In this document: piece by piece, positions 1 to 9,960 of the stretch | Position numbering within the stretch: the first letter of the stretch is position 1 | Layout: the number at the start of each line of letters is the position of its first letter | NCBI GenBank assembly: GCA_017311185.1 | Contig: JAESUZ010005469.1 | Span: 622,001-686,000 of the forward strand | From: Proteles cristata cristata | Taxonomy: Eukaryota; Chordata; Mammalia; Carnivora; Hyaenidae | Direction of reading: 5' to 3' | Length of the DNA: 64,000 nucleotides | Position numbers and translations under genes: made by a program | The notes under the pieces: generated by a model | Told to the model about the DNA's origin: nothing | The model's database searches: none | What the model saw: the letters and a program-made list of their open reading frames with translations, nothing else

Positions 1-3000
1 TTGCAAATATCTTGATTGTAAGTATTCATCATTTCCCTATTATGTTATAAACTACCTCATCTACCACACCCTTCCCAAATCTTTTAATTTTTAAATTTTT
101 CATAGTGTATCAAGGGATTATGGCATTTGGATACGTCCTTGATGTGTTTTTCTGAAACTGAGCCCTTGATTAGGCTGTCAGCAGATGCTATATCACATTG
201 ATTGCTCTAGTTGGTACAGAGACAAGTGTCAACCAGAGCAGTTTCTCCCTTTTGCAATTAAAAAAGAAAAACATGAAGCTTTTAAGTATTGTTTGCTTAA
301 AGGGGATGTTTGTGCCACTGTTTAAAGTGATTTCAAATTGGGTCGTATTCATATTTTCCTTAGGCATGCTTTCCTCTCTTGGTCTGAGGTCACATGATGA
401 TGTTTTCAGTTCACAAGCTTTCTCCCTCAGTGTAAATGATCAATTTTCTTTTTGGTATGGCACTTATTATTATTTTTTTTGTCATATGCTCTGATGTGGT
501 ATTACTGTGAGTAAACACCAGAGTATTTAGCACCCACAGTGCTTTTGGCCGAAAACAAACCAAGACCCAAAGGCATGCCTACATGTCTTATTTACAATTT
601 GGACCATGATCTTGTCCCCTGAAATCTTCAGGCTATTCTGGCTGAGGTTTCTATTTGTTGAAATGCCCAACCCAGGCTGCCAGAAGTCATTTGGAGAAGG
701 TGTAATTGTAAACACGAAGTAACATGTACAGTTTTAAAGCAGACTCTTCATAGAGGAGAGAGAGATTGAGACTGGCCATCAGAGATAACAAAACAGTACT
801 TCCTTCATCAGAATCGTTACAGATCTTTAACTGCATTTTGAACTAGTTAATCCATGAACTGTTAACTCAGATTTTTTGTCCTTAGTTTTTAAGAGCATAA
901 GCAATAGAATAGATAGTTCCAAAGAGGAAGGTTTATAGAACATAAAAGCGGGTACTAGGTTAGAATCAGTAGCTGGCATGTAAGATTGTCTTTTTAACCT
1001 GGATTAAAGGCTGCTACCTTAGCATAAAGGCATGCTAGCCTTCATGTTTGGCTAGATCATCTAATAATTTGAAACATGAATGAAAACTGTTAATTTCTAA
1101 GAAAGAAAAGTTTTCCAGTTTTCTTAAAATTTAAACGCCAGGATCCAACTAGTATATTCCAGAAGTTTTCTTCATAATGATTAGATCATACTGCTATAGA
1201 ATACTTGGCTGTTGAAAGAGCGGTATTTTACCCCTTAAAGGCTAGTAATGGAAGGAAAGTAGGAACCAGTGGAGAGTGCAAGGATGTAGATATAAATGAT
1301 ACGTGAGTCCTAATTGTGAAGATGGACACCTTAATGTGTATTAGAACTCTTCCTTAAGAGGTACCCTTTCATTTCTCATCCTTCCTTTCCTCCAACATGC
1401 AGGCACAGCAGGGTAATATTTCATCGTTCTGTATGGGGTTTTTTGGGGGGCAGGAGGCTGGACTTTCCACTGTCCTCCCATCAAATTACATATCTGACTC
1501 AAGGGAAAAGAAGCAGGTTAGATTATGATATAATTATTCACAAAGGGAAAGCCTCAGTTAAAATTATTGTTAGTTTTACTTTTTCTCGATTCTTTTTTTA
1601 GTGAGTCAAAAAATTTTATCCCTTCACATAGAAAATGAAACTTTACACAATAAAGTAGGGCTGGCAGTTTTCACAAGGGAGAAAGGTTGCTGTCAACGTT
1701 TTTCCTTAGGAATATGGAAATTTGGGTGGATTATCTGTTCAGAGGAGGTTTCCTTTATTAATTCTTTTTCCTTTTTTCACTTAAGACATCTGTTAACATT
1801 TCACACAGCCCAACAGATGTTGCAAAGCAAGTCCCATACTTTGTTCTCAAGAAAAATGACATTTCCTCAATTGGTTCCCCCTACCTCTGTGACTGGGCCC
1901 AGCCTGCTCCTTCTGCATAATTTGCATATATTAAGTTATATTCTTAATGCCATACAAATTTGTAGCTTCAGCATTATTTTTATATAGTAAAGCCTGATTT
2001 GATCAGAAACTAGTTTACATGTTGCTTTAGAGTTAAGAGAGGCCACATATAACATTAAAAAAGTCTTCTTTGAGAATGGCAGCCTAATTCCAAACATAGA
2101 ATTGGATAGCCAGTTATTAAAATATTTTTTCTATAAAGTAAATGAACTACAAAAGCTTGAGTTGTTTTGCCATAAGGAAGTGCTGATTGTCATGCGATGT
2201 GGAGCGTCATTTTTATTATTTTGGCAAGAACAGGGACAGTTTTGTCTTGACAAACCATTAGATGAATACCAGCATGTGTCACATGAAAAACCACTGATCT
2301 TTAACCCAGCTCTGTACTTAACCAACCCTTGAAAATGAATAGTGAATAAAAGAAGAGCAAAGGCCAGTTTACTGTCATTACAGATTACAGAATCTGTTAA
2401 CAGCTGCTGAACTGAACCCAGGGAATTACAGGTATTGTTCCGTGAACCAGCAGAAGTCCTGGAGATGCTTGTTACACTGTGTATATAAATTATATACATT
2501 TATTTGATATTTGCTCAGGATTTACATTGTTGGAAACATAACTAGAAAAAAGTGAAAATCCTTGAGTACTTTCTCCGTGTACTAAATACATGCTATATCA
2601 CAAAACCATATATGTTTACATACAGCTGTCTCAGGGAGGTTTCCCTGTCCCGCAGTTATAGAACTTATTTTAAGAAAGCAATGTGCTTTTAAAGAAATTA
2701 TCAGTAAGTATTCAGAGAAAAGAAAAAGTATGCAATATCCCCACATTAAGAAAAAAACCCACAAATCTACATGCAAAGCGAAATCCTTTGTTCATTTGTT
2801 TCTTCGGGTATTCATGTGGCTGATATTTGCACCAACTTGTGATTTTTTTTTTAATGGGGGGAAGAACTTAAATCTACCTCCATACCAAAATATTGAAAAG
2901 ATCGGTAACATTTTAGACAGTCAGTTGTGGGCATTATTGCTTACAGAGCTAACAAGAAAGAACACACTTTCTTACTCTGCTGGTGGAATCGCATTGTGCC

Positions 3001-4539
3001 TCCCTGTAGTCTTGTTATCCCATACTAACTGAAATGCAAATTCTTTGCAACTAATTGGATCTCATTGAGGGTACATGCACAGTATGTAGTTATATGCAAA
3101 AAGGTTTTAAAAAATACAGTTTCTCTGTAATTACAACTTTTAATTACTATCTAAAACATTAGCATCTATACTATAGGTTTAGAATATATATGTGTCTAAC
3201 TTTTTACAAATTACTTAAAAACATGATCTGTGAAATGCTTAATAAGGTACCAGCTCAAAAATTAGAGGAAAAATGTTTGCAGCAATTAATAAACTGGATT
3301 TCAGTAAAGTCCTGTGAAAATAAGGACTTTTGTTTTGAAGTTTAGGATTTAGTATCTTAGAGCCAGTATACTAAAATCATGTTAGTAGTATAATCCTTTT
3401 CTTGGAACATTTTAAATGTTAAGACAACATACACCTCAGAAATCACTTCTAAAAATTGTTGTCTTTTTGTTTTTTCCTTCAGTTCTCCAGTGTGTTTTAA
3501 CATTGTAAACTGCATTGAGTTTCTTCCTTTTTGCAAGTGTATATCTGCTATGTGATGTTGTATGATGGAGATGTTCACATTTCCATAATGTCTTTAATAA
3601 TTTGGGTGCCATTTAGACCTAGTTGGTGTATTCTTGAGTTCCACGCTCCATCTCATTCATGATCAGTAAATGTGGGAAAGCCAGCTCATAGCCTTTAGTA
3701 TTTGTAGTTCTGTAACCGGAAATACATGGAATCAGGGCAGTAAAAAGCAATTACTGTGGAAATGATGCCTTCCCCCAACCCCCCAGCCTTAAATTAACTT
3801 TAATACAGATGATTCCAGACAGCTACTCCATAAGCTACAGACTGTATAGCCAATGAACAAACTCAGAAGTCCTCTTTGTGCCTTCCAGGTTTATTTTTTG
3901 TACCTGTGCTCTTCTTGCTAGATCGAAATTTAGCCCAACATCAAAGACTCTGCATGCTGTGTTTATATGTGGCAGTGAGTGGCAAGTTCAAATCATGTAT
4001 TTTGGGGATTTCTAGAGGCGTCTATTTTGTATTTTCAAAACTTGATTTAAAAATGGATATTCTGCAAAACATGGCGTGTATGTATGCTTGAGGTTTCATT
4101 TTAGTTTACTCATTTATTTTTAGGTATTTGGGTTAACTGTTGTCTTTTATTGTAATAAAGCTTGTCCTGCTTGTAAACTAGTCTTACAAACCAGTTAAAA
4201 TCTTGTTTGCCGTAATCCATTTAGCAGGTGCAGTACTGTATGATAGATGTGTTCTGAAAAATTTTAAGCCTTTGAAGGGTATCATGGTGCTTTTGAGGCT
4301 TGTGCCTTGGCAGTAATATGCAGGCCCTAGTTACACTGCAGACCTGTTTCATCTAGAGCAACCTCAAACCTTGATATCTGAAAGAGCTCAGTTTGCCTAC
4401 GCTGGGTAGCATTTTGTCAAAAGACTGCTGGCTGGGCAGACCAGATTTGGATGTATTAGCTAGTCAGCCTAATAACCCTGTACAGACTGTATTGATTTTC
4501 TAGGAGAGAGTTTATGAACTAAATAAACTTGGGGTTGGT

Positions 4540-4930
4540 GTCTTAATAAACTGCTTCTCTCAGTCTGTCACATTTAGTTACGGAGCTGTGCAGTTTAGGG
4601 GGAAAAAAGGCTAATTCTGTTACAGATTGTTCACAGCAGGGTCTCCAAATTAGCCCTTTGTTTTGTAATGCCACCTTGCTTGGGCTCGCTTTGAGCACAT
4701 TTCTCAGTTTTGCCCTAATGAGTTGCAACACTGATAATGTGGCTGATGATCTTTCATTGATTTCACTATCACTTGCTTGTCTGGTAATTGATCCGTTGCT
4801 GAGCCTCTAGTTAATTATATCGGCTTTGACATGGCCCGGTCCATGGGGAATTTCAAGTCTTGCAGAATAACAGTTTTAATAAAAGAGTCTATTACTGCAG
4901 GTGCTTGCTGCTGCATGCCAGTTGATTTTT
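4540..4930. promoter_or_regulatory. Enhancer-like complex block
   Basis: This is a repeat-free, compositionally balanced stretch standing out from AT-rich intron. It contains several homeodomain-type cores (GGTAATTGATC near 4780, GTTAATTATA near 4810), a TTTGTTTTGT run near 4657 and an E-box-like CAGGTG at 4897-4902. It ends against a GT/purine tract. Conservation is inferred from texture only. Confidence 0.3.
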
Positions 4931-4933
4931 GTG

Positions 4934-4967
4934 GTGTGTGTGTGTGTGTGTGTGGTGGTGGGGGGGA
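4934..4967 (+). repeat. (GT)n microsatellite followed by G-rich run
   Basis: About ten GT units (4934-4954) followed by GGTGGTGGGGGGG. A polymorphic marker candidate. Confidence 0.95.
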
Positions 4968-4975
4968 TGATACCT

Positions 4976-5102
4976 GGGAAATAAGAGGACTACAGGACTG
5001 AAAGAAAGAAGAGGTGGGGGCTGCAAGAAGAGGAAGAGGGAGTGAAGGAGAGAGGAAGGAAGGAGGGGGAGTGAGAGGGGGAGAGCTGGAGAGCAAGAGG
5101 CA
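4976..5102 (+). repeat. Purine (GA)-rich low-complexity tract
   Basis: An almost uninterrupted A/G strand with GAAAGAAAGAAGAGG, GGAAGGAAGGAGGGGG and GAGAGGGGGAGAG motifs. Long minus-strand frames across it (Ser/Pro/Leu-rich) come from this composition and not from a gene. Confidence 0.9.
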
Positions 5103-7070
5103 GTTGAGAGAGAACACACAGGCAAAGCGATACAACGGAGCCTGAGAGGAGCGAGGAGGAAGCTTGCTATTGACAGTGTCCTTAAGCCTCCCACAAATAA
5201 CAGCCATTAGTGGGAAGGTCAGGAGCTGAGCAGGCAGCTTGACTGAGGCACTGAGTGCCACTTCAGAAATCAAGAGGCTAGCAAATTTTAGAGGGAGTTT
5301 AAGTGGGTAATAGCTAGCTGTAAAGGTACAGTCACTGTTGACAATTGACTCATAGGGGCTTTTCCTGCCCTCCCCCCTCAAGAATATTTTTATTGACCAC
5401 AGGTGGACTTCATATATTTTAAGGCAACAGTTCTTTGGGTTCTTGTTTGTTTCTTCTCAGATATTGAATTTGCTGCTTTTGAGACTTTTTTGTGCTTAAT
5501 GGTGGTGAACCGGAGGGAAGTTTAACAGAAAAGCTTTCAGGAGATGTCGGTTCTAGAGGGGAAGGCACATTTGTGTCAACATAGTGTACGTTTTCTCATC
5601 TTTTCTCATTGTCCACTAATGACACAGAGCTGCCATTGAAGCTCTTTTCTGTTTCTTTTGTTGTTTCAGAGAGTAAGGTTTATTGTTATTCTTGAGTTAA
5701 GAAGGAGCAAGGAGAGTGGTACATTTGTCCTCGATATTTGTAGGTGGTTGAAGATTAATGTTCCTTACATTTTAAGTTTAGGAAGGATGGCTTTTTCCTG
5801 CTGACTACTTTTATGAGATGACATGAATTTAGCTTTCCATTTTGAAGTTACTGTTTATGTACAGTGCATTTTCTTCAGTTCTGCTTTTCCATAAATAAAA
5901 TAGATAAACACTATCTAATAAATAGATGTTTTGTTTTAAAACTGGTTTAATTAAAAATACAACATCCTCTTCAGGTTATATTTCATCAGGCATGCATTAT
6001 AGAATTTTCCGTAGAGATCTTGAATGAAAAATGGAATTTTTACATTCATTACTTTTTCCCTGAAATGGGACAGGCTTTTTTTCTTCATCTTTTTCTTTTT
6101 TATGATTTGAAAGGATATTGTAGATGCTTCATCCAGGAACTTTAACAAAGGATTTTTTTTTCTGTTTGTGAGCTTTAAGAAACAGTACCCTTTATTCCTT
6201 GCCATTCTATTTATTATTACTTAACATCCAATTTAGTAATTAATGACCAGAGGAACTCGATATTAAACAGTATCTATTTATTTGGCAAATGTTTACTGTA
6301 CATCTTCTATGTTTAAAAAACTGCTAGGTTTATTTATTTACTTTTCAGAATGGAAGGTCAAGTTTCTCTGTACATTATTTTCTCTAGGAGTTTATATGTG
6401 GTTATAAATAGCCCATCATATACTATATGACTTTTAGGAGCTAACATTTAGACAACAGCTGAGCCAACTTAACATTCTCTTACCACTGAATATTTTTCTT
6501 CCAGTATAATTAGAAAAAAAAAATGTTTAAGCAGAGCAGTTTACAAATGTTAAAAGTAAAGTCTGATGTCAGATATTGCATGTTATACCCAAAGCATTGT
6601 TGGAAAAATTTCCCTGGGAAGGGCCTCAGCTTCTCCTTACCCTGTGTGCCGTCCTTGATCATGGTGCTGCTTGGAGTGTGCATAAGTGTGTATCTATCTG
6701 TGTGTTTGGAGAGGGGTTAGTGCAGGGTGTCATTTGGTGTCTGACAGTGGAACAGTGCAGTTGACTCTTAGCTCTGCTATCCAATGACATGCAGTGGCTG
6801 AGAGTTTGAAGCTGATGGTTGGGTCTCCAGTGCTGCCTGCACACCTGACAGGCAGCTGTTAAACCTAGGAAAGGCAAGCTCGGGGAGTCACAATCTATGC
6901 ATAAATGATAGGGGTATCTGTGCAGAAGGTGCGAAGGAAGCTCTGACCCCCTCCCTCCCCCAAATCTCCCCCTTCCCAAATGAAATGCACAGTTCAGCCA
7001 GCTTCTTAACTACACTACACTCCTGCTACTGGCTGCCAAGAGGCTCAAAAAATCCACCTTCACTTTTCAG

Positions 7071-7271
7071 TCAGAAGAGGCAGAAGTGGATGTGAGAGAA
7101 AGAGAGACACAGAGAGACAGAGAGCCAAAGAGGGCAAGAGACTTGACTTTAAGAGACTCCTGTACTGACAACTCCATGCAGTTCGGAACCAGAACGACTA
7201 CGGCTGAACCAGGGTTCATGGGGACATGGCAAAACGCTGATACTAACCTCTTATTCAGAATGTCCCAACAG
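7071..7271 (+). CDS. BNC2: BNC2 internal coding exon (N-terminal region), 67 codons
   Basis: This exon encodes 67 residues of basonuclin 2, a nuclear C2H2 zinc-finger protein with roles in mesenchymal, skeletal and urogenital development and in pigmentation. The reading frame starts SEEAEVDVRERETQRDR, continues through TDNSMQFGTRTTTAEPGFM and ends LLFRMSQQ. I recognise this run from mammalian BNC2, where it follows the two first coding exons. It carries no zinc finger; the start is acidic, then an Arg/Glu/Asp-rich stretch (residues about 8-29), then a polar segment. The acceptor is cttttcag ending at 7070 and the donor is cag|gtaagt at 7271/7272, close to ideal. Both borders are phase 0. In the same frame a TGA lies upstream in the intron at 6981-6983 and another stop at 7320-7322, so the open frame is closed just outside the exon. 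The internal ATG at 7176 (MQFGT) could serve as an alternative start in transcripts lacking the first exons. The gene name is recalled, not searched. Confidence 0.96.
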
Positions 7272-7689
7272 GTAAGTTTCTTTCTTGCTTGCTTGCTTTT
7301 TTTTTTTTTTTTTAAACCTTGAATTGTTATGTGTACTTTTGTTTCTGCTATTTTTCTTTTTAAACATTTTTAAAAATTTGATCACTCCACAGTTAGGCTC
7401 TGTTTTGTCATAACTGTGGTGTTGGAATGTGCAGGGTTACTTCATGATTTCCCTGAGGGCTCCTTAAAAAGGGGAAAGGATACAGAAGTAAAAGAAAGCA
7501 AAGGCATTCGTTGCAAAGTTTCACAGTATAGCCTGGGTCATGGGAAGACTTTATTTCTTTGTTTTCTGTTTAACATTAAAAAAAAAAAAAAGCCACCACC
7601 CAACAAATGTATCTTTTTATCTGTATTAATCACTTCATCAAAGTGTCCGCTGTCTCGGAGTAGGTTCTCCAACCAAACAGCCATAAAAT

Positions 7690-8225
7690 GTAGGGGCCCC
7701 TCTGCACAGCCCGACCTACTTAACGGGCTGGAAGCAGCTCGACTCCGACCTGCGGAGAGGAGGCTGTGTAGGAATCGCTGCCAGCGCCGAGGGTTGCGGA
7801 GGCAGCGGCGGCGGCAGCGGCGTGAGTGGCGGCCCGTGCCGGCCGGTCCCAGCTCGCCTGCACCCGCCGAGGCCGCGCTCCCGCCCGTCCGCCTCCACGC
7901 TCGCCCCTGCGCTCCCACCGGCGCCGGCTCCGCTCCCGCACACTCGCCGGTCCGCCCACCCGCCCGCTGGCCGGCGCACTCACTCTCGGGCGCAGCCGTG
8001 GTGTCCTCCCCAGAGCCGCTGCTGGGTCCGGGCCGCGCTGCCGGCGGCTGGGTGTGCTGGCTCTGCCCGGAAAGCCGACGTGTTACTGCGAGGCCGGCGG
8101 CAACTGATAATTAATCACCGGAGTCGGCGGCTCGTACCATGCGCTTGGTGATACGCGCCCTGCACACCCGGCTCTTCTTGCACAATTGCTGGCTCTGCGG
8201 CTCCGGCTCCGAGGGGGAGCAAGGG
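7690..8225. promoter_or_regulatory. BNC2: Intronic CpG island, candidate internal BNC2 promoter
   Basis: Against an AT-rich background this stretch turns abruptly GC- and CpG-rich, with many CGs, CCGCCC boxes and a GGCGG-repeat run around 7800-7821. At its upstream edge is a TATA-like ATAAAA at 7683-7688, which would place transcription starts near 7710-7720. Splice-donor candidates on the + strand are ggc|gtgagt at 7821/7822 and agg|gtgaga at 8224/8225. The reverse strand has a gtgagt candidate near 7977-7982. Human BNC2 is reported to use several promoters, so an alternative first exon spliced to the exon at 46363 is a reasonable inference. Which donor is used, and whether the island fires in both directions, cannot be told from sequence. 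Confidence 0.75.
7712..7821 (+). other. Candidate non-coding alternative first exon
   Basis: The interval runs from about 30 nt downstream of the TATA-like ATAAAA (7683-7688) to a strong donor (gtgagt, GT at 7822-7823). It contains no ATG in any frame that I can see, so it would be 5' UTR. The start is a guess from typical TATA spacing; only the donor is a sequence observation. Confidence 0.3.
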
Positions 8226-8228
8226 TGA
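8139..8228 (+). other. Small ORF (29 aa) at the 3' edge of the CpG island
   Basis: ATG at 8139 opens a frame starting MRLVIRALHTRLF, containing a CWLC motif, and stopping at TGA 8226-8228. The TGA overlaps a splice donor, GT at 8225-8226. If spliced there, the frame leaves the exon in phase 2, whereas the BNC2 exon at 46363 starts in phase 0. It therefore cannot be a simple in-frame alternative N-terminus for that exon. It could be an upstream ORF, an N-terminus joined to another unseen exon, or chance. I recognise no homologue. Confidence 0.25.
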
Positions 8229-9913
8229 GAGGAAGCGAAGGGAAACAACCCAGAAACTTTCATGTTGGACTGTGCTCAAGCGAGGGAGGGAAGTTCCCTG
8301 GTGCCTCCCTCCTAGACACGTCTTGCTTTTCAAAAGCATACACCAAACCCACACAAAGCAAGAGTTAGCATGATAGTGTCATCCACACAGCATGAAACTA
8401 CTACTGACAAATGCACTTGGATTTTAAGTAGATGGCAGTTAAGAAATTGGTACTGTTCCACTCATTTAAAGAAAATATATTGCAGTTGCTTTCTTTTTCT
8501 AAAACCTGTATTGCTTGCAAGAGTTCATGAGAATTAAATACTTTATTGAGTTAATTAGATTTTTTTAGAGCATTGGTAATGAAGGGAAGAAAACAATTTG
8601 GTAGGCTATAAACTACCAGAAGTTTAGAGGTACATCTGCAAAAGCCAGTGCTCGGAGCCAGGGTTTTGTAGTATTTAGCTAGCCAACAGTTTTATCATGC
8701 CTTTCTAGATAGAATACATGCGTTTGAATAAGGTGTATTTTGACATATCCTGTAGAGGGACCCTGATTACTGCTGATACAGTAAGCTGGGATTTAAATGT
8801 AATCAACATAAACCCAATAAGCAACTCTTTACGAGCCATTTCCCATTCTTGCAAGTTAAAAAGTTCATTTCCTCCCAGAGATACTCTTTGTCATTGTAGA
8901 GTGCCTTGAGAGGTGTGTTTCTGAGACACATCCCTGCCTGCCTGGGTGGCTCTCTCCATAGTTGGAACACAGTATGTTTTCACTGACTTTAGGAACAAGC
9001 AACTTGTGCCGCACTTTAAAAATTAGATGTCACGTTTAGGGTTTTCCTTGAGTTAGGGGAAGTCAAGTGTGTGTGAGTGGTGTGAAGGGGAGATTGGTTT
9101 AGATTTCCCTCTAGCTAGAAAAGAGTTAATAAAACCAGATAGAGATAATGATCAATTGATAAATGGCTATTGAACCACATAGATGGTGTTAGATTGCTTC
9201 TTTGGCACTAGCCCATTTCCAAGTAGATTTGAATCTAAGGAGACTTTAAATCGTGGAAAACATTTTAGCTAAAAAACAAAAGTAAATTATATAAAGGATT
9301 GATCAAAATTAGGAAAATAATTTGAAATCACTGAGAAAAAGAAACTTGTACAGCTAAGCTATTATGATGTCTTTGATTCAGTTATTTGACTTTGTGGATA
9401 CAGATCTATTTTGTCTCTACCTCTGTGCATGTATATATGTCTTAGCATCAGTTGACTATATGGAAAGAGTAGAAATACAGGGAAGTGATTTATGCATAAG
9501 GAAAGCTATACAAAACTATGTAATATTTTACCATTTACTAAACAGAGTAGTAAAATAAAAGGAGAAAAACACAATTAAAAAGTGTGATTTAACTATATAT
9601 GTATGTATGTGTATATATATGTGTATGTATTTTTATTCTTTGATTTTAATATAGTGACTCCCCTCACCCTCTTTTTTTTTTTTTTTCTGTCATGGTTACT
9701 AAATGTTTACCCTCCTGTTCATTTTTGGAAAGCATGTAAGGAGTGTATGAGTTTACATATTTTTTTTTCTCCTTCAGGATAAAAACATTTTAGTTTGAGT
9801 AAATCTTATGTAAACTTAAATTCAAACTGTGTAGATCTAAAAATATATGTGCTATATACATGTTTAATATGTTTATTTTCTGTACCTGTAGTTCATCAGC
9901 AGTGCTGATTCAG

Positions 9914-9960
9914 AGTGTGTGTGTGTGTGTGTGTGTGTGCGTGCACGCACGTGAGCGTGT
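9914..9960 (+). repeat. (GT)n tract grading into alternating GC-rich sequence
   Basis: About 12 GT units run directly into gcgtgcacgcacgtgagcg. The alternating purine-pyrimidine order with CG and GC steps is the kind that favours left-handed DNA. Confidence 0.9.

Larger units (their letters stand above)
1..7070 (+). other. BNC2: BNC2 intron, 3' part (upstream of first exon in window)
   Basis: This is AT-rich intronic sequence. I looked for the preceding BNC2 coding exon and did not find it. No carnivore SINE was recognised here. Besides the blocks listed separately (4540-4930 and 4934-5102), I see only short homopolymers and a 17-nt AT palindrome at 2481-2497. The last 100 bases before the exon hold C/T-rich tracts and a branch-like cttaac at 7005-7010. 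The remaining short ORFs have no recognisable product. Confidence 0.85.

Noticed and set aside
2481..2497. 17-base AT palindrome GTATATAAATTATATAC
   Set aside because: Such palindromes are frequent by chance in AT-rich DNA and nothing nearby gives it a role.
4815..5381. 188-codon minus-strand ORF
   Set aside because: It spans the purine and GT tracts; the Ser/Leu/Pro and His-Thr runs are direct translations of low-complexity DNA. A shifted frame gives a similar open stretch.
1..7070. Search for the preceding BNC2 coding exon
   Set aside because: No stretch encoding the expected residues before the SEEAEVD junction was found; that exon must lie upstream of the window.
7416..8114. 232-codon + strand ORF, the longest in the window
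   Set aside because: It runs from intron sequence through a poly-A-encoded Lys run into the CpG island, where high GC removes stop codons. Arg/Ala/Pro-rich composition appears in several overlapping frames on both strands, as expected from GC content, with no recognisable domain.
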